Shown piece by piece: positions 27,835 to 35,345 of a stretch of DNA of 64,000 nucleotides. The notes under the pieces were generated by a model that ran no database searches, was not told the DNA's origin, and was given only the letters and a program-made list of their open reading frames with translations. The stretch's first letter is position 1. Each line of letters opens with the position of its first letter. The position numbers and the translations under genes were made by a program. The DNA lies in the NCBI GenBank assembly GCA_029263855.1, contig JAJUFC010000002.1, positions 62,001 to 126,000 on the forward strand. Direction: 5' to 3'. This DNA comes from Candidatus Thermochlorobacteriaceae bacterium (GTDB lineage Bacteria; Bacteroidota; Chlorobiia; Chlorobiales; Thermochlorobacteraceae).

Positions 27835-28338
27835 TTAAGTGTATGCGTTCAAAATTTTTTCAATCGTGCCGGTGGTTGAGCGTCCATCTAAAAACGAAAT
27901 CGTTTGAACGCTTCCGCCGTGCGCTTCAACAACGTCTTTACCGACGATATTTTCAATCGCCCAATCCGCCCCTTTCACCAACACATCAGGCAAAAGCATT
28001 TCAATTACCGACAGTGGCGTGTCGTCTTCAAAGAGCAGAACGGCATCGACGGCTTTAAGATTTTTGAGAAGATACGCTCTGTCTTCTTGTGTATTGATAG
28101 GGCGTTTTTCACCCTTCAATCGCTTGACAGACGCATCGCTATTGATGGCAACAACAAGCACATCGCCGAGGGCTTTGGCTTTGTTCAAATACTGCACATG
28201 CCCTGCGTGCAAAATATCGAAACACCCGTTTGTAAAAACCACCGTCCGCCCTTGCTGTTGATGAAATCGGACAAAGGCTTTGGCTTCTTCAAGCGTTAAA
28301 AGCGGTTTTTCATTGTCAAGTGAAAGTGCAGTTGCCAT
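27835..28338 (-). CDS. rfaE2: D-glycero-beta-D-manno-heptose 1-phosphate adenylyltransferase (RfaE2)
   Basis: The 167-residue protein is a stand-alone cytidylyltransferase-like nucleotidyltransferase. TNGCFDILHAGHVQYLNKAK holds the HxGH motif at residues 44-47, with GEKRPINTQEDRAYLL and DVLVKGADW further on. These match the C-terminal half of HldE rather than glycerol-3-phosphate cytidylyltransferase. It activates heptose phosphate with ATP for lipopolysaccharide core synthesis. In this phylum the kinase half (RfaE1) is often a separate gene; it is not in the window. First gene of the rfaE2-tamB-coaBC operon and divergent from the acyltransferase gene. Confidence 0.94.
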   Translation of the reverse strand: MATALSLDNEKPLLTLEEAKAFVRFHQQQGRTVVFTNGCFDILHAGHVQYLNKAKALGDVLVVAINSDASVKRLKGEKRPINTQEDRAYLLKNLKAVDAVLLFEDDTPLSVIEMLLPDVLVKGADWAIENIVGKDVVEAHGGSVQTISFLDGRSTTGTIEKILNAYT

Positions 28339-28430
28339 TATTTTTTGTTTAATTTCTATGCGCGGACGAGGTGCAAGAAGATACGAAATTGCACACCTTC
28401 TTTCGTCAAGAAAATTTCAATGTGCTTTCT

Positions 28431-29387
28431 ATGAAGCGTCTGTTCAAAACCCTTGTTGATGCGTTGGTCTACAGCATCTTTATGCTGATTGGCGCAATCG
28501 TGCGTCGGCTCTCGATTGAGCGCGTTTATCGACTTGGCGAAGTTGTTGGAAACTGGCTTTATGAACGAGTGAAGTTGCGCCGCAAGTTGGTAGAAACCAA
28601 TCTTCGCCTGTGTTTGCCTGAAAAGTCCGACGTCGAACGTTCAAAAATTGCGCGGCAAGTTTATATCGAGCAGGCGCAATCGCTTTTTGAAATCATGCGT
28701 GCGCCGCTGATTGGCTCGAAGGCTGATGCGGAGAAAATTTTTGAGGTAGAAAATCTTCACCTTGTTGAGAAGTGTTATGCCGAAGGCAAGGGCGCGATTG
28801 TCGTATCGGCGCATTTCGGAAATTGGGAACTCAAAGCCATGTGCTGGGCATTTTTGGCGAAGCCCTGCGCGATTGTCTATAAACCCTTCTCCAACAAGTT
28901 TCTTGACAAGAAGATGTTGGAATGGCGCACACTGGGCGGCAACGAATTTATCTCGATGAACGACGCCCCGAAACTTGGCTTAAAGCGATTGCGCGAAGGC
29001 AAACTGCTTGCCCTGCTTAGCGACCAAGCCGCACACAGCGACGATTACTTCACCACGTTTCTCGGACGTGATGCCGCCATTTTTCTCGGCGCCGCCGTCT
29101 TCGCGCTTCGCACTCGATTGCCTGTCATTCTTTCAATGCCGCGCCGCATTGGCGTTGGTCGCCACCGTTTAGAACTCAGCGAAATCAAAACCGATGACCT
29201 CACTTTTTCAGCCGATAATGTCAAAGCGTTAGCCGAGCGATATACCCGTGCGATTGAAGACTACATTCGACGCTATCCCGACCAATGGTTTTGGCTTCAC
29301 AACCGATGGAAACGCACGCCGCCGCACAAGGCATCTCTGCAACTTGCCGAAGAAGCGACGCAATCGGCACAAACGCCATCATCTTAA
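28431..29387 (+). CDS. Lipid A biosynthesis (LpxL/HtrB-type) acyltransferase
   Basis: The product begins with a hydrophobic segment (LVDALVYSIFMLIGAIVRRLS) and carries the HtrB-family motif SAHFGNWELKA (H128, E133). Later blocks are KPFSNKFLDKKML, LLALLSDQAAHSDD, and RYPDQWFWLHNRWKR near the C-terminus. Members transfer secondary acyl chains to lipid A or glycolipids at the inner membrane. I chose ATG 28431, which matches the family's usual start; GTG 28371 would add 20 polar residues. The stop shares the palindrome TTAA with the stop of the convergent antiporter gene. Exact acyl donor and acceptor are unknown. Confidence 0.9.
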   Translation: MKRLFKTLVDALVYSIFMLIGAIVRRLSIERVYRLGEVVGNWLYERVKLRRKLVETNLRLCLPEKSDVERSKIARQVYIEQAQSLFEIMRAPLIGSKADAEKIFEVENLHLVEKCYAEGKGAIVVSAHFGNWELKAMCWAFLAKPCAIVYKPFSNKFLDKKMLEWRTLGGNEFISMNDAPKLGLKRLREGKLLALLSDQAAHSDDYFTTFLGRDAAIFLGAAVFALRTRLPVILSMPRRIGVGRHRLELSEIKTDDLTFSADNVKALAERYTRAIEDYIRRYPDQWFWLHNRWKRTPPHKASLQLAEEATQSAQTPSS

Positions 29388-30682
29388 AAGAAAATCAACT
29401 GCACCAATACAAAGAGCGGCAAGAGCACCACAAGCGAAAACTTCGCCACATATCCGCCAAAACTCGGCATTTCCACACTTTGCTCTTCGGCGACGGCTTT
29501 GACCATAAAGTTGGGCGCGTTGCCGATGTAAGTCATCGCTCCAAAAAAGACTGCACCAATGCAAATCGCTTTGAGCGTAATTTCGGGAATACCTGCAATC
29601 ATCACGTCGGCTTGTTGCGCTAAGCCCAACGCCAACGAGTAAAAGGTAACGGCTGTCGGCGTGTTATCTAAAACGCTACTCAAAACACCCGTCGCGTAGA
29701 AGAACTGCACAGGACTCGATATGCCTAGCGCGGGCGCGTTGGCTTCCAAGAAGAGCAAACAAGGAATCATCGTGATGAAAATGCCCAAGAAGAGATAAGC
29801 GACTTCTTCAATCGGATGCCACGAAAATTTATTCGCCTCGCGCACTTCTTTTTTCGTTAGCCAAAGCGACAATCCGAGCAAAATCAAAATCACAAGTTCG
29901 CGCAAGAACTTCGCATATTCATTTTGCTTGAAGAGCGGAATGTATTGCTCATTGAGAAACGCCACCGACAACACCACGCCCAGAAGCAACACGAAGTTTA
30001 TATTACCTGTAATTTTTATAGGACGAATTTCTTCAATATCGCGCTTCAACGCGGCGAGACTTTCTTTTTGGTAGTAGTAATAAGAATCCACGCCGAAGTA
30101 GGTTGCAAGTAGAATAATGTTCGCAAAGAGCCACACGGGCAGAAGATTCAAAAACCATTCAAACGGCACGCCGCGCAAATAGAGGACGAAAAGCGGCGGG
30201 TCTCCAAGTGGCGTTACCAATCCGCCGCAATTAGCGACCACACCAATGAAAAAGAGCACGGTGTGGACTTTGAACTGCCGTTCAGCGTTGGTTTCTAGGA
30301 GCGGACGAATGAGGAGCATTGCCGCGCCTGTCGTGCCCATCAGCGAAGCGAGCACTGCGCCGATTGCCATAAATGTGGTGTTGATAATGGGCTTTGCTTC
30401 AATATCGCCCGTGATGTTGATTCCGCCCGTAATCACAAAGAGCGCGCCGAGCAAAATGAGAAATGGCACATAGTCGAAGAGAAGCGCATGTTTGAGTTCG
30501 CCCCACATCGCATTGTAAATTAAAAATCCTAACACAGGCAGGCTACACGCTAATGCCACAATGAGTTTATTGCGGTTGCTTTCCCAAAAGTGTGCGAACG
30601 TCAGCGGCATTACGGCGATTGCCGCTAAAAGCAGTGCAAACGGTATGAGAAGGACAAGAGGAATCTCGTGCTGATCGTGCAT
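29384..30682 (-). CDS. nhaD: NhaD-type sodium/proton antiporter (ArsB/NhaD, IT superfamily)
   Basis: The 432-residue protein has about twelve membrane segments. Its motifs are those of the NhaD branch of the ion-transporter superfamily: ITGGINITGDIEAKP, LMGTTGAAMLLIRPLLETN, NCGGLVTPLGDPPLFVLYLR, SSVLDNTPTAVTFY and GAMTYIGNAPNFMVKA. Such proteins exchange Na+ or Li+ for protons and support pH and salt homeostasis. The symbol is a family assignment. It is divergent from the sensor kinase gene, with about 50 bases between starts, and overlaps the acyltransferase gene at the TTAA that holds both stops. Confidence 0.87.
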   Translation of the reverse strand: MHDQHEIPLVLLIPFALLLAAIAVMPLTFAHFWESNRNKLIVALACSLPVLGFLIYNAMWGELKHALLFDYVPFLILLGALFVITGGINITGDIEAKPIINTTFMAIGAVLASLMGTTGAAMLLIRPLLETNAERQFKVHTVLFFIGVVANCGGLVTPLGDPPLFVLYLRGVPFEWFLNLLPVWLFANIILLATYFGVDSYYYYQKESLAALKRDIEEIRPIKITGNINFVLLLGVVLSVAFLNEQYIPLFKQNEYAKFLRELVILILLGLSLWLTKKEVREANKFSWHPIEEVAYLFLGIFITMIPCLLFLEANAPALGISSPVQFFYATGVLSSVLDNTPTAVTFYSLALGLAQQADVMIAGIPEITLKAICIGAVFFGAMTYIGNAPNFMVKAVAEEQSVEMPSFGGYVAKFSLVVLLPLFVLVQLIFF

Positions 30683-30732
30683 AGTTGGATTTGGTTTTAA
30701 GACATGCTGTTGATAGTTGGCAAAAATACGGT

Positions 30733-32526
30733 ATGTTCATGCTTTCGGAAAGCCGTTACAGAAAAATGACAATATCGAAACAACTCTTGCTCGCGTTCCT
30801 CTTTGTCGGCTTGGGCGCGATTGGCATTGTGTCTTACTTCTTTTATCAAGATTCCCGAAATGCCCTCATTGAGCGCGCCTTTGAGCAACTGACTTCCGTA
30901 AAAACCTTGAAGAAAGCCAAACTTCAAGATTTATTTGCCTCGCTTTCTGACCGCGCAAAAGAACTTGCCACGATTGCCGATTTAGAGCATCGCTTGAACA
31001 CTCCAAACGAGCGCGAAAAACTTACAAGAAGCCTTACAAATATTTTCTTGCTTGATAGCGCGTGGAATGTCATCTATGCCCAAAGGTCTTGTCTTTCTTT
31101 GCCTCTTCCGCCGTCCCCTGCCGAGACGGTCATTTCCGACCTCTTTTTTTGCGATTCCGTTGCGAAGCCAATGTTTTATGTTGGCGCACGCCGTATCGGC
31201 GGATGGATTGTGCTCGTTCAATCGTTTGATGCGATTGAAGCGGTAGTGACAGAGCGAAGCGGCTTAGGCGAATCAGGGGAAAGTTACCTTGTCGGTAGCG
31301 ACTTCATTATGCGCTCAAACTCACGCTTTTTCAGCACGCCAACCGTGCTCACACTTCCCGCCAAAACCGACGCCGTCGTAGCCGCTTTTCAAGGCAAGCG
31401 CACGCCGATGATTGTGAAGGATTATCGCGGCGTTGAAGTGCTTAGTTCGTTTTCGGTGATTGACTTTCCGACGCACAAGTGGGCAATTCTTTCAGAAATT
31501 GATTACGCCGAAGTGCTCGTGCCAATTGACGCCATGCGTCGACGTGTGTTGTTGATTGCCTTTGCAGTCGGGGTGATATTGAGTACAGTTTCACTCGTGA
31601 TTTCGCGCACGCTCTCTAAGCCGATTCAAGAAATCAGCGCGCTTATTGAGCAAGTTTCCGTCGGAGATTTAACGGCGCGCTCCTTTCCACGCACAAGCAT
31701 TGCAGAAATCAAGGATATTGCGACATCGGTTTCACGGCTCATTGACGCACTGAATCGCACGCGGGCATTTGCGACTGAAATTGGCAATGGCAATTTTGAA
31801 GCGACCTTCTCGCCACTGAGCGCAGAGGACGAAATGGGCAAATCGCTTCTGAAAATGCAATCAGAATTAAAGCGGCTCATTGATCTTGCTGAAAAGGAAC
31901 GCGCCTTGCGCACCGCCTCGCTCCTTGAAGGCGAAGAATCTGAGAAGAGCCGCATTTCGCGAGAGTTGCACGACGGACTTGGACAGATTCTCACTGCCGT
32001 CAAATTTCAAGCGCAGTCGCTTCCGCCGTCAGAAAAACGCGCCGAGTTGCTCAATTTGCTTAATGATGCGATTGATGAAGTCCGACTGCTTTCCTACAAC
32101 CTGATGCCGCGTGTGTTGATGGATTTCGGTCTGAACGCCGCGCTTCAAAAATTGGTCGCTCAAACTGTTAAACAAACCGACGCAAAGATTCACCTTGACA
32201 CAGCCCTTGATGACGAAAAGCGATTTGATGAACGACTGGAAATCGGCATTTTTAGAATTGCACAAGAAGCGATGAATAACGCGCTCAAATACGCCAACGC
32301 CTCTGAAATTCATCTTGCACTTGCCGAGCGAGATGGTATGCTTTACTTTACTTTTTCTGACAACGGCAAAGGCTTTCATCTCGATAGCCTTGCGCACCAA
32401 AACGGACTTCGCAACATGCAAGAGCGCGCTAAACTTTTAGGCGGCGTGTGTAAAATTGACGCGCACCCAAATCAAGGCACAACGATTGAAGTCGCGCTTC
32501 CAACGCTTGACCGAACATTATCATGA
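30733..32526 (+). CDS. Membrane sensor histidine kinase (HisKA_3 / NarL-system type)
   Basis: Order of parts: an N-terminal TM helix (QLLLAFLFVGLGAIGIVSYF), a large extracytoplasmic sensor region of about 240 residues with a Cache-like character, a second TM (VLLIAFAVGVILSTVSLVIS), a HAMP domain, then HisKA_3 with the phospho-His in ISRELHDGLGQILTAV (about H413), and the ATPase with NALKYANASE and DNGKGFH. It autophosphorylates and passes the phosphate to a LuxR/NarL-type regulator, surely the next gene, whose ATG overlaps its stop by 4 bp. The start is uncertain: ATG 30733, ATG 30766 and TTG 30685 are all in frame, and none has a clear ribosome site. Confidence 0.92.
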   Translation: MFMLSESRYRKMTISKQLLLAFLFVGLGAIGIVSYFFYQDSRNALIERAFEQLTSVKTLKKAKLQDLFASLSDRAKELATIADLEHRLNTPNEREKLTRSLTNIFLLDSAWNVIYAQRSCLSLPLPPSPAETVISDLFFCDSVAKPMFYVGARRIGGWIVLVQSFDAIEAVVTERSGLGESGESYLVGSDFIMRSNSRFFSTPTVLTLPAKTDAVVAAFQGKRTPMIVKDYRGVEVLSSFSVIDFPTHKWAILSEIDYAEVLVPIDAMRRRVLLIAFAVGVILSTVSLVISRTLSKPIQEISALIEQVSVGDLTARSFPRTSIAEIKDIATSVSRLIDALNRTRAFATEIGNGNFEATFSPLSAEDEMGKSLLKMQSELKRLIDLAEKERALRTASLLEGEESEKSRISRELHDGLGQILTAVKFQAQSLPPSEKRAELLNLLNDAIDEVRLLSYNLMPRVLMDFGLNAALQKLVAQTVKQTDAKIHLDTALDDEKRFDERLEIGIFRIAQEAMNNALKYANASEIHLALAERDGMLYFTFSDNGKGFHLDSLAHQNGLRNMQERAKLLGGVCKIDAHPNQGTTIEVALPTLDRTLS

Positions 32527-33179
32527 AGAAAATCACGCTGATTCTTGCCGATGACCACCGCCTTGTGCGCGACGGCATTAAATCGCTCTTGAACGGCGCA
32601 ACCGACATCGCCATTCTTGGCGAAGCCGAAAACGGCACACAAGCCGCTGACCTTGCCGCAATACACAAACCCATTGCGATGCTTCTCGACATCTCTATGC
32701 CGCATCTCAATGGATTGGAAGCCCTCAAAACCATCAAGTCGCTTTCGCCTGAAACCAAAGTCATTATGCTCTCAATGCATGAAGAGCCTGAATACATTAT
32801 CAAAAGTCTTAAAAACGGCGCGAGTGGCTACCTGCTCAAAAGCGTGGAGCGCGATGAATTGCTCAAAGCCATTCGCACAGTTGCCGAGGGCAAGGTTTAT
32901 TATCAAACCGATGTGGCTCATACCGTTATGCAAAGTTTCTCACCCGATTCGCTCAAAGAAACGATGCCGAAAAAAGCAGATACTCCAACCCTAACAGAGC
33001 GGGAAAAAGAAATTCTTCATTGTGTTGCCGAAGGATTGTCGACAAAACAAATTGCCAACAAACTTTTCATTAGTCCGCGCACGGTCGAGGTTCACAGAAG
33101 CAACATGATTAAAAAATTAGGTGCACAAAATGTTGCTGAACTTGTCAAACTCGCTATTCAGCATGGTCTGCTTGCGTAA
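32523..33179 (+). CDS. NarL/LuxR-family response regulator
   Basis: The receiver domain has the acidic pair in LADDHRLVRDG and the phosphoacceptor D56 in MLLDISMPHLNG. The C-terminal LuxR helix-turn-helix (about 153-218) shows LTEREKEILHCVAEGLSTKQ and SPRTVEVHRSNMIKKLG. At 218 residues it is full length. It is the cognate regulator of the kinase before it (ATGA overlap). Immediately after its stop are three tandem 10-bp repeats, which could be an operator for this or another regulator and lie upstream of the structured RNA locus. The stimulus is unknown. Confidence 0.96.
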   Translation: MKKITLILADDHRLVRDGIKSLLNGATDIAILGEAENGTQAADLAAIHKPIAMLLDISMPHLNGLEALKTIKSLSPETKVIMLSMHEEPEYIIKSLKNGASGYLLKSVERDELLKAIRTVAEGKVYYQTDVAHTVMQSFSPDSLKETMPKKADTPTLTEREKEILHCVAEGLSTKQIANKLFISPRTVEVHRSNMIKKLGAQNVAELVKLAIQHGLLA

Positions 33180-33180
33180 A

Positions 33181-33210
33181 ATTGCATGTGATTGCATGTG
33201 ATTGCATGTG
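33181..33210. repeat. Three tandem 10-bp repeats (ATTGCATGTG)
   Basis: ATTGCATGTG is repeated exactly three times with no spacer, starting one base after the response-regulator stop codon. The 10-bp phase would present the same face of the helix three times. They lie about 48 bases upstream of the -33 element of the RNA promoter. Confidence 0.8.
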
Positions 33211-33257
33211 GTTTAATAGGGCACGAATAAATTGTTAACTTTTTTTTCTAAATGCTC

Positions 33258-33287
33258 TTGACAAACTTTCAAAAAGTTGTATTTTTG
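33258..33287 (+). promoter_or_regulatory. Promoter for the tandem RNA locus
   Basis: TTG (33258-33260, within TTGACA) and TATTTTTG (33280-33287) are separated by 19 bases. This matches the Bacteroidota-type pattern TTG-N19/21-TAnnTTTG. A start five to six bases downstream would be G33293, the first base of helix P1. Confidence 0.7.
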
Positions 33288-33292
33288 CATTA

Positions 33293-33374
33293 GCAACAAA
33301 GCAGTGGACGCCCTGTTCATTGTGGTAGGTGATGTGGGGGACACCTACCAGTTGCATGGCGGACGCAAGTCCGC
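33293..33374 (+). ncRNA. Structured RNA unit 1 (three-way junction plus GCAA-loop hairpin)
   Basis: P1 pairs GCAAC (33293-33297) with GTTGC (33351-33355). P2 pairs GCAGTGGAC (33301-33309) with GTTCATTGT (33315-33323) across loop GCCCT. P3 pairs GGTAGGTG (33324-33331) with CACCTACC (33342-33349) across loop ATGTGGGGGA. Junction linkers are AAA, none, and A. A 6-bp hairpin GCGGAC-GCAA-GTCCGC (33359-33374) follows with TATTTATTT after it, only weakly terminator-like. P2 uses G-T (G-U) pairs that become Watson-Crick pairs in unit 2, so selection is on the RNA. I do not recognise a named family. Confidence 0.75.
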
Positions 33375-33388
33375 TATTTATTTGGGTA

Positions 33389-33480
33389 GCAGTAAAGTAG
33401 TAGACACCCTGTCTACTATGGCAAGTGATGTGGGGGACACTTGTCAACTGCGGGGCGACTTCGGTCGCCCTTTTTATTTC
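33389..33480 (+). ncRNA. Structured RNA unit 2 (same fold, UUCG-loop terminator)
   Basis: P1 pairs GCAGT (33389-33393) with ACTGC (33447-33451). P2 pairs GTAGTAGAC (33397-33405) with GTCTACTAT (33411-33419) across ACCCT. P3 pairs GGCAAGTG (33420-33427) with CACTTGTC (33438-33445) across ATGTGGGGGA. Linkers are again AAA, none, A. The offset from unit 1 is exactly 96 bases. The following stem GGGCGAC-TTCG-GTCGCCC (33453-33470) and TTTTTATTT form a good Rho-independent terminator. The next gene, a TauE/SafE permease, starts 119 bases after the unit, so a leader role by termination control is possible but not shown; a tandem small RNA is the alternative. Confidence 0.75.
33453..33479 (+). terminator. 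Terminator at the end of RNA unit 2
   Basis: A 7-bp perfect GC-rich stem capped by TTCG is followed by TTTTTATTT. It is much stronger than the equivalent hairpin of unit 1. Confidence 0.8.
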
Positions 33481-33598
33481 GACTCGATTCATATCAATTT
33501 CATCTCGGCTCGACTTACTCGGGGGCGCGCTCACTCGAGCATGCCGCAAGCCCTGTCTACAAGCCATGTCCACAAGCGCGTAACATCAGAAACAAGTC
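33481..33598 (+). other. Leader between the RNA locus and the TauE/SafE gene
   Basis: No gene is supported. CCCTGTCTAC at 33551-33560 repeats exactly the loop and 3' side of P2 of RNA unit 2, and could compete for the same 5' strand. No clear ribosome site precedes ATG 33599. Confidence 0.35.
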
Positions 33599-34318
33599 AT
33601 GCTTGAACTACTCTTGCTCTTCGCTATCAGCTATCTTGCCGCAACGCTTTCAGGCGCGGCAGGATTTGGCGGCGCACTTGTCTTGTTCCCTGCTCTGACC
33701 AACCTTGTGGGAATCAGTGCCGCCGTTCCAATTCTGACCATCGGGCAGATTTTTGGAAATGCGTCAAGAGTGTGGTTCGGCAGAGATGATTTACAATGGA
33801 AGCCCATTCTCTTCTTTCTACTGACCGCCGTTCCCTTGACCATTCTTGGCAGCTACCTTTTTGGCGAGATTGAACGCAACAAGGTCAAAATTGGCATTGG
33901 TATCTTTCTCATTCTTTTAGTCCTCTATCGCAGAACGAACATCAAAAAAGTTGCGCTTGGCGAAAAAGGGCTCTTGCTTGGCGGCTGGCTAACGGGCTTT
34001 ATCTCGGGCATTGCCGGCAGTGCAGGACCGCTTGGCGCGGCTTTTTTTCTCGGACTCGACCTCACCGCCAAAGCCTACATCGCCAGCGAAGCTTTCACGG
34101 CTTTGGTCATTCATCTCACCAAAACCATCATCTACAACGCCTTCGCTCTTATCAACTGGACTGAACTTTACTACGGACTCTTTATTGGCGTAGCGATGAT
34201 TTTGGGAAGTTGGACGGGCAGGAAAATCATTGAAAAATTGAGCAGAGAAAAATTCATTCTGCTTGTTGAAGCACTGCTCATCATCTCAGGATTGCAGTTG
34301 ATATGGACGGCTCTGTGA
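33599..34318 (+). CDS. TauE/SafE-family (TSUP) anion exporter
   Basis: The 239-residue membrane protein has about seven to eight hydrophobic segments. Its N-terminal motif LAATLSGAAGFGGALVLFPA and the internal repeat GFISGIAGSAGPLGAAFFL are the paired glycine-rich motifs of the TSUP family. Members export or import sulfite, sulfoacetate, thiosulfate or other small anions; in a sulfur-related phototroph sulfite is a natural guess but only that. It lies 119 bases downstream of the tandem structured RNA with no other gene between, so its expression may depend on that locus. Confidence 0.88.
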   Translation: MLELLLLFAISYLAATLSGAAGFGGALVLFPALTNLVGISAAVPILTIGQIFGNASRVWFGRDDLQWKPILFFLLTAVPLTILGSYLFGEIERNKVKIGIGIFLILLVLYRRTNIKKVALGEKGLLLGGWLTGFISGIAGSAGPLGAAFFLGLDLTAKAYIASEAFTALVIHLTKTIIYNAFALINWTELYYGLFIGVAMILGSWTGRKIIEKLSREKFILLVEALLIISGLQLIWTAL

Positions 34319-34361
34319 AAGCAAAAAACAGAGATTGAACGGATTAAAGAGGTGATTCGCA

Positions 34362-35345
34362 TCACTCGATTGGCGGGCGCACCAAATTTCCCGCAGTGTC
34401 GATATATCCGATAGCCCCTTCATTCAGCACTTGTGCTAAGCCATCAACGAACTTTCCGACGAAGTCATGTTTCGGCTCAACAATCCATTTGCCGTTTGTA
34501 TCAATCACACCGACTTTGCCGTTTTGCCTAACCGACGCATAGCCACTATTGAACGACTCAACCACGCTTTCAAATTGCGGCGCAATCACCATCATGCCCT
34601 GCTTATTGATGAATCCCCATTGATGTGAAGCCGTGTCTTGCACGGCGGCAAGCCCTTCGCTGAACGAGAGGGCGTTTTCAAATTTCAACTCGATAACAGG
34701 CTTCGCACCAAAATTGACATACCCCCACAAGTTTCCAATACGGACGGCACAAAGGCTATCAGCAAAATCGCGTGCATCGTCGAATTGCGGCTTAATGACG
34801 AGCGTGCCTTGTTTATCAATGAATCCGCACTTGCCGTTTATCATCACCATTGCGCGCCCTTGCGAAAAGCGAGAGGCTAAGTCATACTGCGGCAGAATTA
34901 CCTTGCGTCCTTCTTTATTGATGAATCCCCACTTGGCGGAATCTATTGTTTCAACAGCGGCAAGTCCCTCGCTGAATCGCATCGCATTTCGGAACTCAGG
35001 CTTAATGGCAAGCGAGCCTTCGGCATTGAAATAGCCAAACGTTTTGCCAATACGCACAACGGCAAAGCCTTCGGAGTAAGCGCGAATGTCGCTGTATTGA
35101 ATTTGCGTGAGAAGCGAGCCTTTTTCGTTCATCACGCCAAAGTTGCCTTTCTGACCGACAATCGCCAAACCTTCCGAGAACGGCATAGCGGCATCATATT
35201 GTGGCGTTATGATTACTTTGCCCGTTTTATCCATATAGCCATATTGACGATTTTCAGAAATCACATACAAGCCGCCTTCACGGCGCGAACAAGATGAGAG
35301 GAGCAACATTAACGCGCAAGCAAGCAATCTAATTTTCAACGGCAT
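34362..35345 (-). CDS. WG-repeat lipoprotein
   Basis: The 327-residue protein has a lipoprotein signal (LLACALMLLLSSC, lipid-modified Cys at about 19). About eight WG (KWGFIN-like) repeats of roughly 35-40 residues follow, for example KWGFINKEGRKVILPQYD and QWGFINKQGMMVIAPQFE. WG repeats are beta-rich modules of unknown function common in this phylum. It begins inside the 3' end of the DUF885-like gene (17-bp overlap), implying coupled expression. A role at the cell envelope is likely; nothing more specific can be said. Confidence 0.9.
   Translation of the reverse strand: MPLKIRLLACALMLLLSSCSRREGGLYVISENRQYGYMDKTGKVIITPQYDAAMPFSEGLAIVGQKGNFGVMNEKGSLLTQIQYSDIRAYSEGFAVVRIGKTFGYFNAEGSLAIKPEFRNAMRFSEGLAAVETIDSAKWGFINKEGRKVILPQYDLASRFSQGRAMVMINGKCGFIDKQGTLVIKPQFDDARDFADSLCAVRIGNLWGYVNFGAKPVIELKFENALSFSEGLAAVQDTASHQWGFINKQGMMVIAPQFESVVESFNSGYASVRQNGKVGVIDTNGKWIVEPKHDFVGKFVDGLAQVLNEGAIGYIDTAGNLVRPPIE

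Noticed and set aside
33235-33573. 112-codon minus-strand frame over the same locus
   Set aside because: It mirrors the repeat structure on the other strand and would run through the promoter and P1-P3 helices; no family resemblance.
33277-33606. 109-codon plus-strand frame across the tandem RNA locus
   Set aside because: The frame simply translates the two repeats. Base changes between units keep RNA pairing, not the protein, and no ribosome site precedes it.
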